Below are positions 1-5,648 of a DNA stretch of 10,366 nt, in pieces. Position 1 is the first letter of the stretch. Every line of letters starts with the position of its first letter. Source of the DNA: an uncultured Christensenellaceae bacterium. GTDB lineage: Bacteria; Bacillota; Clostridia; Christensenellales; Borkfalkiaceae. The position numbers were made by a program, and so were the translations under genes. The notes beneath the pieces were generated by a model. The model had not been told where the DNA came from and ran no database searches. It saw only the letters and a program-made list of their open reading frames with translations. The stretch spans positions 52,481 to 62,846 of the forward strand of contig CAJUMW010000011.1 in the NCBI GenBank assembly GCA_910587625.1. Reading direction: 5' to 3'.

Positions 1-1292
1 GAAAACGAGTTCTCTTCCACCTTTGCCGAACGTGGCAAAACTATTTTAACCAAATTATAACACCCTGCAAACGCAAAATCTTCAACGCATTCAAGCCCGT
101 CGGGAAGCTCGATTTCTTTAAGGTTAATGCACCTGTAAAACGCGTAATAGCCTATGTTCTTTAAAGAACTCGGGAACTTGATGCTTGTAAAATTTTTATT
201 CATAAACGCGTAGTTGTTTATTTTTTTGACGCCCTCGGGTATTACAAGGTTGCCTAAAAATTTACCGTCTATTATGACATCGCTCGCTATGCTCAAAGGG
301 CTGCTGAATCGGTCGTAAATTTCCACCTCGCACCACCTTTTCATAGTACCGCGAAACTCCAGCTCTTTAATAGAAACGCCTTCCCCGAAAACATAGTCGC
401 ACAGCCTGTTCAAAGACGACGGCAACGACAGTTTTGTAATACGGCCGCAACCGTTGAATGCGTGGTCGTCTATTGTCGTAACGCCGTCGGGTATAAAAAT
501 CTCCTTCACGTCCGGAGAGCACCATTTGACGACGCTGCCGTCGATAAACAGCTTTTGTTTGTCGTAGCCTGCAACAATGCCGTTGGTGTTGCCGAAGTCG
601 AAAACCGTCCACACACTGTCGTTGCCGTTGACGTTCCAATCCTTTGCCCAGCCCGTTTGCGCGGACTTTGCATAGCATCTGAAACAGCGTATTTGAGTAT
701 CCTCGGCAATTTTAGCCCCTATATATGCCATAGTTTCGGGTATTTCGAGGCTTAAAATACTGCTATTCTTAAATGCGAAATCGCCTATTTTTTTAATATT
801 TTCTCCGAGACACAAATCGTATATATCAGTATTTTCAAAGGCGCATTCCCCTATCTCTTCAAGCTCGGCACCCATATTAACGTCTGAAAGCCTTATGCAG
901 TCATGAAACATAAAATCGCTTATCTTTTTTAAGTTTTCGGGCAAAGTTACCTTTTTTAGGTTCGAACAACGGTCGAACGCCCTATCCCCTATTTCTTCGA
1001 CGTTTGCACCGATTGATATTTCTTTCAACATACCGCAATCGATAAAAGCGCGAGCGCCTATATATTTTACGCTGTCGGGTATATTTATTTCCCGCAAACT
1101 TTCGCACCAAGCGAACGCTTTTGCGCCTATTTTTACCAAAGAATTAGGCAAAACCACCTTTTCAACGTATGCGTGATTGGCAAATGCGCCGTCGGCAATT
1201 TCGGTTATGCCGTCGGGAACTATAACTTCCCTTATTTCACCGTAGCAATGTTTTACCGTAGTTTCGACTATACAGAGATTTTTTGCCTGCAT
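1..1292 (-). CDS. BspA-type leucine-rich repeat (LRR_5) protein, C-terminus cut off by window edge
   Basis: This open frame runs from an ATG at 1292 off the left edge of the window, giving 430 residues with no stop. It is made of about 14 roughly 23-residue repeats of the form IPDSVKYIGARAFIDC...LKEI, typical of the BspA/LRR_5 family of Bacillota and gut or oral anaerobes, usually linked to surface binding. Two interruptions at about residues 200-262 (with GWAKDWN at 214-220) and 310-350 (with FRGTMKRW) resemble the spacer modules common in these proteins. No signal peptide is visible: the repeats begin by residue 20, so export is unproven unless an anchor lies beyond the window. The start follows a weak GGGG motif. 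It lies 15 bases after the dnaX stop in the same frame, suggesting cotranscription. Ligand and role cannot be told from the sequence. Confidence 0.85.
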   Translation of the reverse strand, partial: MQAKNLCIVETTVKHCYGEIREVIVPDGITEIADGAFANHAYVEKVVLPNSLVKIGAKAFAWCESLREINIPDSVKYIGARAFIDCGMLKEISIGANVEEIGDRAFDRCSNLKKVTLPENLKKISDFMFHDCIRLSDVNMGAELEEIGECAFENTDIYDLCLGENIKKIGDFAFKNSSILSLEIPETMAYIGAKIAEDTQIRCFRCYAKSAQTGWAKDWNVNGNDSVWTVFDFGNTNGIVAGYDKQKLFIDGSVVKWCSPDVKEIFIPDGVTTIDDHAFNGCGRITKLSLPSSLNRLCDYVFGEGVSIKELEFRGTMKRWCEVEIYDRFSSPLSIASDVIIDGKFLGNLVIPEGVKKINNYAFMNKNFTSIKFPSSLKNIGYYAFYRCINLKEIELPDGLECVEDFAFAGCYNLVKIVLPRSAKVEENSF

Positions 1293-1307
1293 TTTAACCC
1301 CGAAAAT

Positions 1308-2987
1308 TTATTTAATATCTATGTCCGTACCGCTGAAATTCTCTTTAAGAGTGCGCACAGCCCTTTCATAGTCGTTTTCTCCCCTTGCGCGGAACCTGAC
1401 CTCATAGTCCAAAACCCCGAGCTCAGCCAAAGCTTCGGAAATAAATTTCGCGTTTTCGGGTTTATTGAGTCCGCCGGGTACCGCCTCGTTGTCGGTTATG
1501 AATATAAGTTTATCTCCCTCAAACTCGTGATCTAAATCCATACAAAGCAAAAACAGCATTTTATTGACATGCGTCGTGCGCAAGCTTCTTAAAAACTTTG
1601 CAAACACAGTTCGCTTGTCAACGCCGGATATATTGGGGGGAATTTTGGATTGTACTGCAATTTCAGTCTGATTTTCAACGCTTTCAAAGGGATTTCCGCC
1701 GCTGTCCTCGACAAGTTCGGGCTTAGAGGAAACAAACTCGGCAGGGTGCGTTTTTTTAGGCATTTGCGCAGTCTTTGGCGGCTGCGGCTTTGGCGGATTT
1801 TGGGGCGTAACCGCGCCATATTCGGGGGTGTACACTCTCTCCGCTATCTTTCGTTCGAGCGCAGCCATTCTGCCGATAAGGGCGTCGATATCATAGTCGC
1901 TTTGCGGCATTGCCGCCTTGAACACAGCCGTTTCAAGAGTTATTCTGCCGTTTGAGGAATAGCGCAAGCTGTTTTCGGCGGCGGTTAAAATTTCTGTTAC
2001 GCGAAGCAACTTGTGTCCGTCTGCAAACTGCGATATACTTTCTATCTTATTATACGTTTCGTCGGGGCGGTTGATTATTTCGCGCGCGTTTTTGCAGACC
2101 TTGACTATAGTCAAATCATTTAAAAACGAAAGCATATCCTTTAAAAGCACCCCCACGCCCTTGCCCGTGGATAAGATATGCTCGACCAGACTTATTGCCG
2201 AGGAATAATCCTCTTGCAAAATCTTTGCCGAAACTTCTGCAATTTCAGACCATTCCGCGCCGCCGAGAACGGCGTTGACGTCGTCATAAGTGAGCTTCCC
2301 ACGCGAGTAAGAGGCGCACATATCCGCTATCGAAAGGCTGTCGCGCGCGCTGCCTGCACCTGCCCTTGCTATTGCCGAAACCGCGGAAGGCTCGTACTGT
2401 TTGCCCGTCTTTTCGAAAACTCCCTTTATTAGATTTTCGAGGTCGGCTTGGGGAATTAATTTAAAATCGAAGCGCATACAGCGCGAAAGTATTGTTGCAG
2501 GTATCTTTTGCGGCTCGGTTGTGGCAAGTATAAATACGGCGTGACGGGGCGGCTCTTCCAGCGTTTTCAACACGGCGTTGAAGGCCGACTGCGTCAGCAT
2601 ATGAACCTCGTCGATGATATAGACCTTATATCTGCCGCCGACGGGCGGATACTGCACCTTTTCCCTTAAATCGCGCATTTCGTCGACGCCGTTATTCGAC
2701 GCGGCGTCTATCTCGCAAACGTCGAGATTGGACGGGTCGGCAAGCGCAAGACAAGAAGCGCATTTGCCGCAGGGAGAGCCGTTGACGGGGTGCTCGCAGT
2801 TTATTGCCCTTGCAAATATTTTGGCAAGCGAAGTTTTGCCCGTGCCGCGCGGCCCGCAAAACAGGTACGCGTGACCGACCTTATCGCTCTCTATTTGATT
2901 TTTTAAAATTCTTACAATGTGTTCCTGCCTGACAACTTCGTCGAAGGTTGTGGGTCGAAACATTCTGTAAAATGCGAGATAAGCCAT
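1308..2987 (-). CDS. dnaX: DNA polymerase III subunit gamma/tau
   Basis: DnaX is the ATPase of the clamp loader, which opens the sliding clamp and loads it on primed DNA at the replication fork. The 559-residue protein has the Walker A motif GPRGTGKT (45-52), a zinc-binding cluster of four cysteines (C64, C73, C76, C79), the Walker B motif IIDEVHM (124-130) and the SRC motif (168-170). After AAA+ domains I-III comes a proline-rich linker (about 390-412) and a C-terminal tau-type region. The length is normal for a Gram-positive DnaX. An excellent GGAGGAG site five bases before the ATG, inside the last sigH codons, fixes the start. An A7 run at codons 411-413 lies in the linker, where E. coli and Thermus dnaX slip to make gamma. 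The usual downstream partners ebfC and recR are not next to it here. Confidence 0.97.
   Translation of the reverse strand: MAYLAFYRMFRPTTFDEVVRQEHIVRILKNQIESDKVGHAYLFCGPRGTGKTSLAKIFARAINCEHPVNGSPCGKCASCLALADPSNLDVCEIDAASNNGVDEMRDLREKVQYPPVGGRYKVYIIDEVHMLTQSAFNAVLKTLEEPPRHAVFILATTEPQKIPATILSRCMRFDFKLIPQADLENLIKGVFEKTGKQYEPSAVSAIARAGAGSARDSLSIADMCASYSRGKLTYDDVNAVLGGAEWSEIAEVSAKILQEDYSSAISLVEHILSTGKGVGVLLKDMLSFLNDLTIVKVCKNAREIINRPDETYNKIESISQFADGHKLLRVTEILTAAENSLRYSSNGRITLETAVFKAAMPQSDYDIDALIGRMAALERKIAERVYTPEYGAVTPQNPPKPQPPKTAQMPKKTHPAEFVSSKPELVEDSGGNPFESVENQTEIAVQSKIPPNISGVDKRTVFAKFLRSLRTTHVNKMLFLLCMDLDHEFEGDKLIFITDNEAVPGGLNKPENAKFISEALAELGVLDYEVRFRARGENDYERAVRTLKENFSGTDIDIK
1751..1757 (-). 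other. A7 run in the dnaX linker, candidate slippage site
   Basis: On the coding strand seven adenines follow CCT and span Lys411, Lys412 and the first base of Thr413. A -1 shift, or transcripts with one added A, would append nine residues (NAPCRVCFL) and stop at a TAA, giving a product of about 421 residues containing domains I-III only. The run is in phase T AAA AAA A, so the P-site half of the E. coli-type tandem slip is imperfect. Single-tRNA or transcriptional slippage would be more likely. No internal Shine-Dalgarno or clear downstream hairpin was found. Confidence 0.35.
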
Positions 2988-3545
2988 TTACTCCTCCTGC
3001 AAATATACCTTTTCAAGTTTGTTTTTTGCCCTGCAAAGCGCGTTTGAAACGCTTTTTTGCGGTTTTCCCACGGCAACGGAAATGTCCCCGACGGACATAC
3101 CTTCAAGATACATTACCGTAATTTTAAACTCGAACGAGGATAAAATTTTCGAAATTTTTTTCAAAAACTCGTCGCGGCTCTCCAAACGGATAAGCTCGTC
3201 TTCGGGATTTACTGCGTACTCGGCGCGTTCGACAACCTCGACTATAGGCACAAAGTTGTTTAGCGCCTGCTGCTTTGCGCCCACGCTCTTTCTAATGGCG
3301 TCCTTGACGGCATTTTCGATACACACCGAAGCGTAAGACGAAAAGCTGGCGCCGCCCTCTTTAAAGCTTTGAACAGCCGAACAGACAGCCATCATACCCA
3401 CCTGTTCCAAGTCTTCCCTATCTCCGCCGTGCAGAAAGAAGCCCGAAGCCTTTTTTTTGACTTTTATTTGATAACGCTTTAAAAGCTCAAGTTCGGCGGC
3501 TTTGTCGCCCGAGCGTATTTTTATTATAAGTTCTTCGTCGCTCAT
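2988..3545 (-). CDS. sigH: RNA polymerase sigma factor, SigH-like
   Basis: This 185-residue sigma-70 family protein would direct RNA polymerase to a subset of promoters. In Bacillus and Clostridium, SigH drives entry into sporulation and post-exponential genes. Region 2 spans about residues 5-86, with GGDREDLEQVGMMAV (40-54) matching the GADREDI-QEGMIGL stretch of SigH. Region 4 spans about 127-183, with a helix-turn-helix around SVGDISVAVGKPQKSVSNAL (151-170). It is somewhat shorter than the roughly 218-residue B. subtilis SigH. The frame stays open upstream to 3635, but the ATG at 3545 is preferred: it starts MSDEEL, overlaps the rlmB stop as ATGA, and upstream extension would run through rlmB coding sequence. 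The mrnC-rlmB-sigH neighbourhood supports the name. Whether the organism sporulates is not shown. Confidence 0.85.
   Translation of the reverse strand: MSDEELIIKIRSGDKAAELELLKRYQIKVKKKASGFFLHGGDREDLEQVGMMAVCSAVQSFKEGGASFSSYASVCIENAVKDAIRKSVGAKQQALNNFVPIVEVVERAEYAVNPEDELIRLESRDEFLKKISKILSSFEFKITVMYLEGMSVGDISVAVGKPQKSVSNALCRAKNKLEKVYLQEE
2991..2998 (-). promoter_or_regulatory. dnaX ribosome binding site inside the sigH 3' end
   Basis: AGGAGGAG lies in the last three sense codons of sigH (Gln-Glu-Glu), followed directly by the sigH stop and the dnaX ATG. Ribosomes finishing sigH would sit on this site, so dnaX translation is probably coupled to sigH. Confidence 0.85.
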
Positions 3546-4249
3546 CTGCGTCTTATTACCTCGTAAGCGGCTATACCGAGCGCGACCGACGCGTTTAACG
3601 AGTTTACCTTTCCGTGCAGGGGCAGAGCAAGACAAAAGTCACATTTGTCCCTTGTAAGCCTTCTGACTCCGCTGTCCTCTCCGCCTATAACAAGCGCAAC
3701 TTTACCCGAAATATTTGCCTTATAGATATCCTCTCCGTCGGCTTCGAGCGCGTATAGCCAATACCCTGCCTGTTTGAGCTTTTCTATTGCAAAGACAAGC
3801 GAATTGATTTTTGCAACCTTTATATGTTCGGCTGCGCCTGCGGAAACACGTATAACGGCGTCGGTCACGCTGGCGGAATTTTGCGCCGTTATTATAACGC
3901 CGTTCGCGCCCGCACATTCCGCAACCCTTATTATCGCGCCTAAATTATGAACGTCCTCTATTCCGTCGCAGACGATTACAAGCCCGTTTTCGTCGTCGCC
4001 CTGTAAAATGTCGTAAATAGTGGAATACTCGTAGTCGGTGGCATAGGCAATGACGCCCTGATGCCTGCCGTCCTCGCTCTCTTTATCCAAAACTTTTTTA
4101 AATACAAACTGCAACTTTATTTTCTTTTTATGTGCTTCCGCGCAAATAACCTTTAAACTGCCCGAAAGGTTTTTATCAATTAATATTTTATCTATATTTT
4201 TATCCGTTTTCAAAAGTTCCAAAACGGAATTTCTCCCCTCGTATTTCAT
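3542..4249 (-). CDS. rlmB: 23S rRNA (guanosine-2'-O)-methyltransferase, TrmH/SpoU family
   Basis: RlmB-type enzymes use S-adenosylmethionine to methylate the 2'-O of a guanosine in the peptidyl-transferase region of 23S rRNA (G2251 in E. coli). The 235-residue protein begins MKYEGRNSVLELL, the usual RlmB start of the substrate-binding domain. The SpoU knotted domain carries motif 1 HNLGAIIRVAECAGA (101-115, with N102 and R108), motif 2 VIGGEDSGV (187-195, with E191) and motif 3 LPLHGKVNSLNASVALG (209-225). A TGAGGT ribosome binding site precedes the ATG. The gene ends in an ATGA overlap with sigH. In B. subtilis and many Clostridia rae1/yacP stands between these two genes; it is missing here. 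The exact rRNA target is inferred from the family, not seen. Confidence 0.93.
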   Translation of the reverse strand: MKYEGRNSVLELLKTDKNIDKILIDKNLSGSLKVICAEAHKKKIKLQFVFKKVLDKESEDGRHQGVIAYATDYEYSTIYDILQGDDENGLVIVCDGIEDVHNLGAIIRVAECAGANGVIITAQNSASVTDAVIRVSAGAAEHIKVAKINSLVFAIEKLKQAGYWLYALEADGEDIYKANISGKVALVIGGEDSGVRRLTRDKCDFCLALPLHGKVNSLNASVALGIAAYEVIRRR

Positions 4250-4257
4250 ATATGATT

Positions 4258-4276
4258 ACCTCACAAAAATGTATTT
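4258..4276 (-). repeat. Direct repeat flanking the mrnC-rlmB insert, rlmB-side copy
   Basis: A 19-base sequence (plus strand acctcacaaaaatgtattt) recurs at 4452-4470 with one mismatch; the inner 15 bases are identical. On the minus strand this copy contains the rlmB ribosome binding site TGAGGT. The second copy reads TGGGGT. The pair looks like the duplicated junction left by an insertion. Confidence 0.8.
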
Positions 4277-4451
4277 CTATTCTGCGAAATAAATTTTTCG
4301 TGACTTGAGGGCTGCTTGCCCTCTTTGCGTGACCGCTAAGGGCACACAATTTTTAAGTCACGCAAATTCACCCCGCCGAGGCGCAAGTTTGCGCAAATTG
4401 GGTGCGCCGACTAAAAATTGCGATTTTTAGTCGCGCCGCAAAGTTATAAAA
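4277..4451. repeat. Hairpin-rich non-coding segment between mrnC and rlmB, candidate small insertion element
   Basis: This 175-base segment has no credible gene but dense symmetry. A perfect 11-bp inverted repeat (4408-4418 with 4423-4433) closes on a four-base loop. GAGGGC/GCCCTC (4307-4312 with 4318-4323) closes on five bases. CGTGACTT (4299-4306) and TTTGCGTGAC (4324-4333) can each pair with the same partner around 4355-4366, so the two folds exclude one another. CAATTTTTA (4348-4356) also recurs inverted at 4412-4420, and GCGCAA/TTGCGC faces itself at 4381-4394. It is flanked by 19-base direct repeats and lies inside the presumed mrnC-rlmB transcript. It could be a MITE or REP-like element, or a structured regulatory RNA. 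No transposase and no clear terminal inverted repeats are visible. Confidence 0.55.
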
Positions 4452-4470
4452 ACCCCACAAAAATGTATTT
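4452..4470 (-). repeat. Direct repeat flanking the mrnC-rlmB insert, mrnC-side copy
   Basis: Partner of the repeat at 4258-4276, differing at a single base (c at 4455 against t at 4261). It starts 11 bases after the mrnC stop on the minus strand. The repeat unit plus insert is 194 bases long. Confidence 0.8.
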
Positions 4471-4481
4471 GCTCTAAAAAT

Positions 4482-4868
4482 TTAATTATCCAAAAGTTGT
4501 TCTATTCTCTCGTATCTGCCTACGAGGTATAAATAGCCCAAAAGCGACTCGAACCCCGTTGAGTTGTTGTATTCGAAAACCGTAGCGCTTTTGCTTTTGG
4601 AAGGTTTTTTTGCGTTTCTGCCGCGTTTAAAAACCGCGATTTCCTCCTCGCTTAAAAGTGGAATTATTTTTTCAAGAAGAATATTTTGACCGTGCGCGGA
4701 CACCTCGGACGAGGACAGCTTTTGCAGCGCGCCCGTAGACAAGTCGCGCTCGACAACAAGCCTTTCGCGCACATAAAGCGTGTACACGGCGTCACCGACA
4801 AATGCAAGCGTAACGGGGCTTATATTTCTTGCTTCATTCTCGGAAAGCGTAGTAAAAAATTTAAACAT
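4482..4868 (-). CDS. mrnC: Mini-ribonuclease III
   Basis: MrnC is a dimeric RNase III-type nuclease without a double-stranded RNA binding domain; in B. subtilis it matures the 23S rRNA ends. The 128-residue protein is one RNase III domain of normal Mini-III length. It shows LAFVGDAVYTLYVRERL (21-37, with catalytic Asp26), VSAHGQN (56-62), KRGRNAK (81-87) and GFESLLGYLYL (105-115, with catalytic Glu107). It probably heads the minus-strand run with rlmB, which methylates the same rRNA. The ATG is the only sensible start, yet GGAG lies just one base before it, too close for a normal ribosome binding site. A TATAAT box ends 10 bases upstream, so the mRNA may have almost no leader. Confidence 0.93.
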   Translation of the reverse strand: MFKFFTTLSENEARNISPVTLAFVGDAVYTLYVRERLVVERDLSTGALQKLSSSEVSAHGQNILLEKIIPLLSEEEIAVFKRGRNAKKPSKSKSATVFEYNNSTGFESLLGYLYLVGRYERIEQLLDN

Positions 4869-4878
4869 ACTCCGTTAA

Positions 4879-4907
4879 ATTATAACATATAATCATAAAA
4901 AACGCAA
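4879..4907 (-). promoter_or_regulatory. Candidate mrnC operon promoter
   Basis: Reading the minus strand, TTGCGT (4902-4907) is followed after 17 bases by TATAAT (4879-4884). The -10 box is perfect and the -35 matches three of six positions. Transcription would start around 4872, only a few bases before the mrnC ATG. A plus-strand TATAAT at 4888-4893 lies within the spacer and may serve the divergent amidase gene, though it has no good -35. Confidence 0.5.
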
Positions 4908-4926
4908 TAAATCCATAGTATATAGC

Positions 4927-5616
4927 GTGAAAATAATAACTCTTAAAAAAACCGTTGTAATAACTTTATCGCTTATAATTGCATTTGGCGTAACTTTGGG
5001 CATACTTTGCAGCGTTGCGGCGCGCGGAGTTTCCGTACAGTCCCAGCTTACCGTTGTTATCGACGCAGGGCACGGCGGAGTTGACGCCGGAGTGAGAGGC
5101 GTAGAAACAGACGTAAAAGAGAGCGACATTAATCTTGCAATAGCCAAAAAACTTAAAGGCTGTTTTGTAAACGCCGGATTTAATGTTATTATGACAAGAA
5201 GCACAAACGGCGGACTTTACGGAATGCCGACAAAGGGCTTTAAAATGCGCGATATGAAAAAGCGCAAGCAAATTATCGAAGAAAACAACGCCGATTTGGT
5301 TATTTCGGTACACCAAAATAAGTGTCCCTACCCTTCACGCAGGGGCGGCACGGTATTCTTCGATAAGAACAGCGAAAGCGGCAAAAAGCTTGCGAGCTGC
5401 ATTCAGGCTTCCCTCAACCAAATGGACGAATGCGCAAAAAAGAACGAGGCGCTCGTAGGGGATTATTATATGCTCAAATGCACACCCAATCCATCGGTAA
5501 TTGTAGAGTGCGGATTTTTATCCAACCCAGACGACGAAAAGCTGCTTATATCCGAGGAATATCAAAAAAATATTGCCTATGCGATATTTAAAGGCGCAGT
5601 AAGCTATTATTCATAA
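4927..5616 (+). CDS. cwlD: N-acetylmuramoyl-L-alanine amidase, CwlD-like
   Basis: Amidase_3 enzymes are zinc hydrolases that cut the bond between muramic acid and the peptide stem. CwlD does this in the spore cortex as the first step of muramic delta-lactam formation. The 229-residue protein has an N-terminal membrane segment or signal peptide (about 7-32), then the catalytic domain with DAGHGG (46-51, His49), Glu65 in KESDIN, SVHQN (127-131, His129) and the catalytic VECGFLSN (192-199, Glu194). Size, single domain and RRGGTVFFDKNSESGKKLA (138-156) fit CwlD better than vegetative amidases with extra wall-binding domains. The start is GTG at 4927 with no clear ribosome binding site; no alternative start keeps the membrane segment. 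The gene is divergent from mrnC and convergent with pflB. A vegetative role cannot be excluded. Confidence 0.85.
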   Translation: MKIITLKKTVVITLSLIIAFGVTLGILCSVAARGVSVQSQLTVVIDAGHGGVDAGVRGVETDVKESDINLAIAKKLKGCFVNAGFNVIMTRSTNGGLYGMPTKGFKMRDMKKRKQIIEENNADLVISVHQNKCPYPSRRGGTVFFDKNSESGKKLASCIQASLNQMDECAKKNEALVGDYYMLKCTPNPSVIVECGFLSNPDDEKLLISEEYQKNIAYAIFKGAVSYYS

Positions 5617-5618
5617 AA

Positions 5619-5643
5619 AAAGCGACGCATTCTGCGTCGCTTT
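5619..5643. terminator. Bidirectional intrinsic terminator between cwlD and pflB
   Basis: A perfect 11-bp stem (5619-5629 with 5633-5643) closes on the loop ttc. On the minus strand it is followed by a run of seven T, which suits pflAB. On the plus strand the tail is TTTAAATTTT, which suits cwlD. It lies three bases after the cwlD stop and six after the pflB stop. Confidence 0.9.
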
Positions 5644-5648
5644 AAATT

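Noticed and set aside
1173..1535. Plus-strand frame of 120 codons over the dnaX-LRR junction
   Set aside because: It is antisense to two coding frames with strong family matches, and shows no domain or ribosome binding site.
1589..1819. Alternate minus-strand frame in dnaX, basic and Leu/Arg-rich
   Set aside because: It is the +1 frame of the dnaX linker region with no family features; the A7 slippage case above leads to the other frame.
3546..3635. Upstream extension of the sigma factor to an ATG at 3635
   Set aside because: The extra 30 residues are basic, unlike any sigma N-terminus, and lie entirely in another frame of the rlmB 3' end. The ATG at 3545 gives an ATGA overlap and a normal SigH start.
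4408..4433. 11-bp hairpin between mrnC and rlmB as an intrinsic terminator
   Set aside because: Neither strand has a T run after the stem, so it is treated as part of the structured insert instead.
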